The position numbers and the translations under genes are program-made. From JBHIET01 sp046760785 (lineage in GTDB: Bacteria; Chloroflexota; Anaerolineae; B4-G1), in NCBI GenBank assembly GCA_046760785.1, contig JBHIET010000114.1, positions 1-7,362 of the forward strand: 7,362 bases of DNA. Direction: 5' to 3'. The notes beneath the pieces are model-generated. The model was not told the DNA's origin. It saw nothing but the letters and a program-made list of their open reading frames with translations, and made no database searches. The number at the start of each line of letters is the position of its first letter. Positions within the stretch are counted from its first letter, which is position 1. This document shows positions 6,107 to 7,362 of the stretch, in pieces.

Positions 6107-7312
6107 ATGAACCTGACAGAGCAAGTCTGTAACAGAGCGCGTGACCTGGGGTTTGATCTGGTGGGGGTCGCGCCTGCTCGCTCCACGGCTCGACTGAGCG
6201 TCTCGACTGAGCCTTCGGATCGAGCCTCAGGCCGAGGGCTCGACGAAGTCTCGCCGAACTCACCATACCTCGACGCCTATCGCGCCTGGCTCGCCCACAG
6301 CTACCACGGCGAGATGGGCTACCTGGCCCGGCCAGACCGGGTTGAGCGGCGGGAAGACCCAGCCAAGATCCTACCAGAGGTGCGCTCTATCGTCTGCGCG
6401 GGGCTGAACTATTACCCCGGCCCTCTGCCCGCTGACCTGCGGAGCGACCCCTCGCGCGGCCTGATTTCCAATTATGCCTGGGGGCTGGACTATCACGACC
6501 TGATGTTGGGCCGCCTGGAGGAACTGGCAGCCTTTATCACCACCGCAGCGGGGCGTGATGTCGCCTCCCGCGCCTACGTGGATACCGGGCCGGTGCTGGA
6601 GCGTGCCTACGCGGCCGAGGCGGGCCTGGGATTCATCGGCAAGAACACGTGCCTGATCCATCCACAGATGGGGTCGTGGTTGTTCCTAGGGGAGGTTCTG
6701 CTCGATGTGGCGCTAGAGCCCACGCCAGAAAAGATACGCCTGGGTTGTGGGACCTGCCGGCGATGCCTGGACGCTTGCCCCACAAGAGCACTGGTCGCCC
6801 CCTATGTGCTGGACGCCCGCCGCTGTATTTCTTATTTGACCATTGAGCTAAAGGGGCCTATCCCGCGCGAACTACGGCCATTGATGGGTAACTGGGTCTA
6901 CGGTTGTGATGTGTGCCAGGCCGCCTGCCCGTGGCAACGGTTCGCTAAACCCACAAAGGAGCCGTCGTTCCAGGCCGAAGGGCCAGACCGCGCTGCGCCG
7001 GTATTGTTGGACTTGATGGAGATTAGCGAGGACACGTTCCGCCAGCGGTACGAAGGTACGGTTATCTTCCGCATCGGGCGGGATCGTCTGCTGCGCAACG
7101 CGGCGGTGGCGCTGGGGAATTGGGGGGACGAGCGAGCGGTGCCGGCGCTGGCGAGGGCGCTCACCGACGCGGAGCCGTTGGTGCGGGAGCACGCAGCATG
7201 GGCGTTGGGGCGCGTCGGCGGGCAGGTGGCTCGAAAGACGCTGGAGGAAGCCTCACAGGGTGAGACGGACACCTACGTCCGGCAGGAAATACAGATGGCA
7301 TTACTACCTTAG
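6107..7312 (+). CDS. queG: Epoxyqueuosine reductase QueG
   Basis: This 401-aa cobalamin-dependent, two-[4Fe-4S] enzyme reduces epoxyqueuosine to queuosine at the tRNA wobble position 34. Visible features are YHGEMGYLARP (66-75), DTGPVLERAYAAEAGLGFIGKN with the expected catalytic Asp159, the first cluster motif CGTCRRCLDACP (Cys214, 217, 220, 224), Cys240 (RRCISYLTIE), and the second cluster motif CDVCQAACPW (Cys267, 270, 274). A HEAT-like C-terminal region (about 327-372, LLRNAAVALGNWGDERAVPAL) is present, as in many bacterial homologues. Residues about 25-52 form an extra, repeat-derived looking segment between the N-terminal GFDLVGVAPA and the YRAWLAHSYHGEM block. The ATG at 6107 is chosen by homology and because it lies just downstream of the -10 box. 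The open frame upstream of it (from 5381) is antisense to the TPR gene. No other queuosine gene is in the window. Confidence 0.95.
   Translation: MNLTEQVCNRARDLGFDLVGVAPARSTARLSVSTEPSDRASGRGLDEVSPNSPYLDAYRAWLAHSYHGEMGYLARPDRVERREDPAKILPEVRSIVCAGLNYYPGPLPADLRSDPSRGLISNYAWGLDYHDLMLGRLEELAAFITTAAGRDVASRAYVDTGPVLERAYAAEAGLGFIGKNTCLIHPQMGSWLFLGEVLLDVALEPTPEKIRLGCGTCRRCLDACPTRALVAPYVLDARRCISYLTIELKGPIPRELRPLMGNWVYGCDVCQAACPWQRFAKPTKEPSFQAEGPDRAAPVLLDLMEISEDTFRQRYEGTVIFRIGRDRLLRNAAVALGNWGDERAVPALARALTDAEPLVREHAAWALGRVGGQVARKTLEEASQGETDTYVRQEIQMALLP
6179..6262 (+). repeat. Repeat-derived in-frame insertion in queG
   Basis: This 84-base segment encodes about 28 extra residues (25-52). It contains two direct copies of TCGACTGAGC (6190-6199 and 6203-6212) and a 7-bp inverted repeat, TCGAGCC (6220-6226) with GGCTCGA (6237-6243). 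Near its end is TCGACGAAGT (6240-6249). The modules ACTGAGCCT and TCGACGAAGT are those of the element at 1048-1065, and the reading phase is the same (Thr-Glu-Pro in both). The encoded residues are polar and low in hydrophobicity, consistent with a surface loop. Confidence 0.55.
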
Positions 7313-7362
7313 CCTAGATTTCGCACTCCGCTAGCAGCTAAATCAGGCCAGTCGTCCTGAGT
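7313..7362. other. Downstream flank of queG
   Basis: This 50-base stretch has no gene start and no hairpin with a T tract. The final bases GTCGTCCTGAGT resemble the beginning of the same dispersed repeat family (TCCTGAG..TCGAAGG), but the window ends before this can be confirmed. Confidence 0.3.

Overview
The window looks like a GC-rich chromosomal segment from a bacterium of the Chloroflexota, probably Anaerolineae-like. This is inferred from three things: a 'helicase-associated domain' protein of the type common in that group, a membrane-anchored TPR protein with a Thr-Pro linker, and a single-copy style RNase J. No sequence search was run. There are no RNA genes, CRISPR arrays or transposase genes. 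The window is almost fully coding, with five protein genes and no gene-free stretch longer than about 135 bases.

Layout: a short promoter region at the left edge (1-114) is followed on the plus strand by a 591-aa XPB/helicase-associated protein (115-1890). Its stop overlaps the start of a galactokinase-family gene (1880-3034) by 11 bases, so the two form a translationally coupled pair. Facing them on the minus strand are rnj (RNase J, 3082-4728) and, upstream of it, a membrane-anchored TPR protein (4910-5974). A 132-bp divergent promoter region (5975-6106) separates the TPR gene from queG (epoxyqueuosine reductase, 6107-7312, plus strand). The genes do not form one pathway: sugar phosphorylation, mRNA decay and tRNA wobble modification lie side by side. 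This is ordinary housekeeping context rather than an island or defence locus.

Three things stand out. (1) Both plus-strand transcription units start with a strong sigma-70-type promoter whose -10 box ends only 9-10 bases before the ATG, with no Shine-Dalgarno. They are therefore predicted to be leaderless, whereas galK, rnj and the TPR gene carry clear Shine-Dalgarno sequences. (2) Short palindromic or repeat-like DNA sits in frame inside coding regions at three places: two in the helicase-associated gene and one in queG. Each appears to add residues to a protein loop, as if intergenic repeats had been domesticated as coding sequence. (3) The galactokinase has Gly where the family signature has Glu/Asp in the sugar-binding motif, and rnj has a roughly 119-nt leader with a terminator-like hairpin and a competing fold, suggesting attenuation. 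I see no evidence of a wholly new multi-gene system here.
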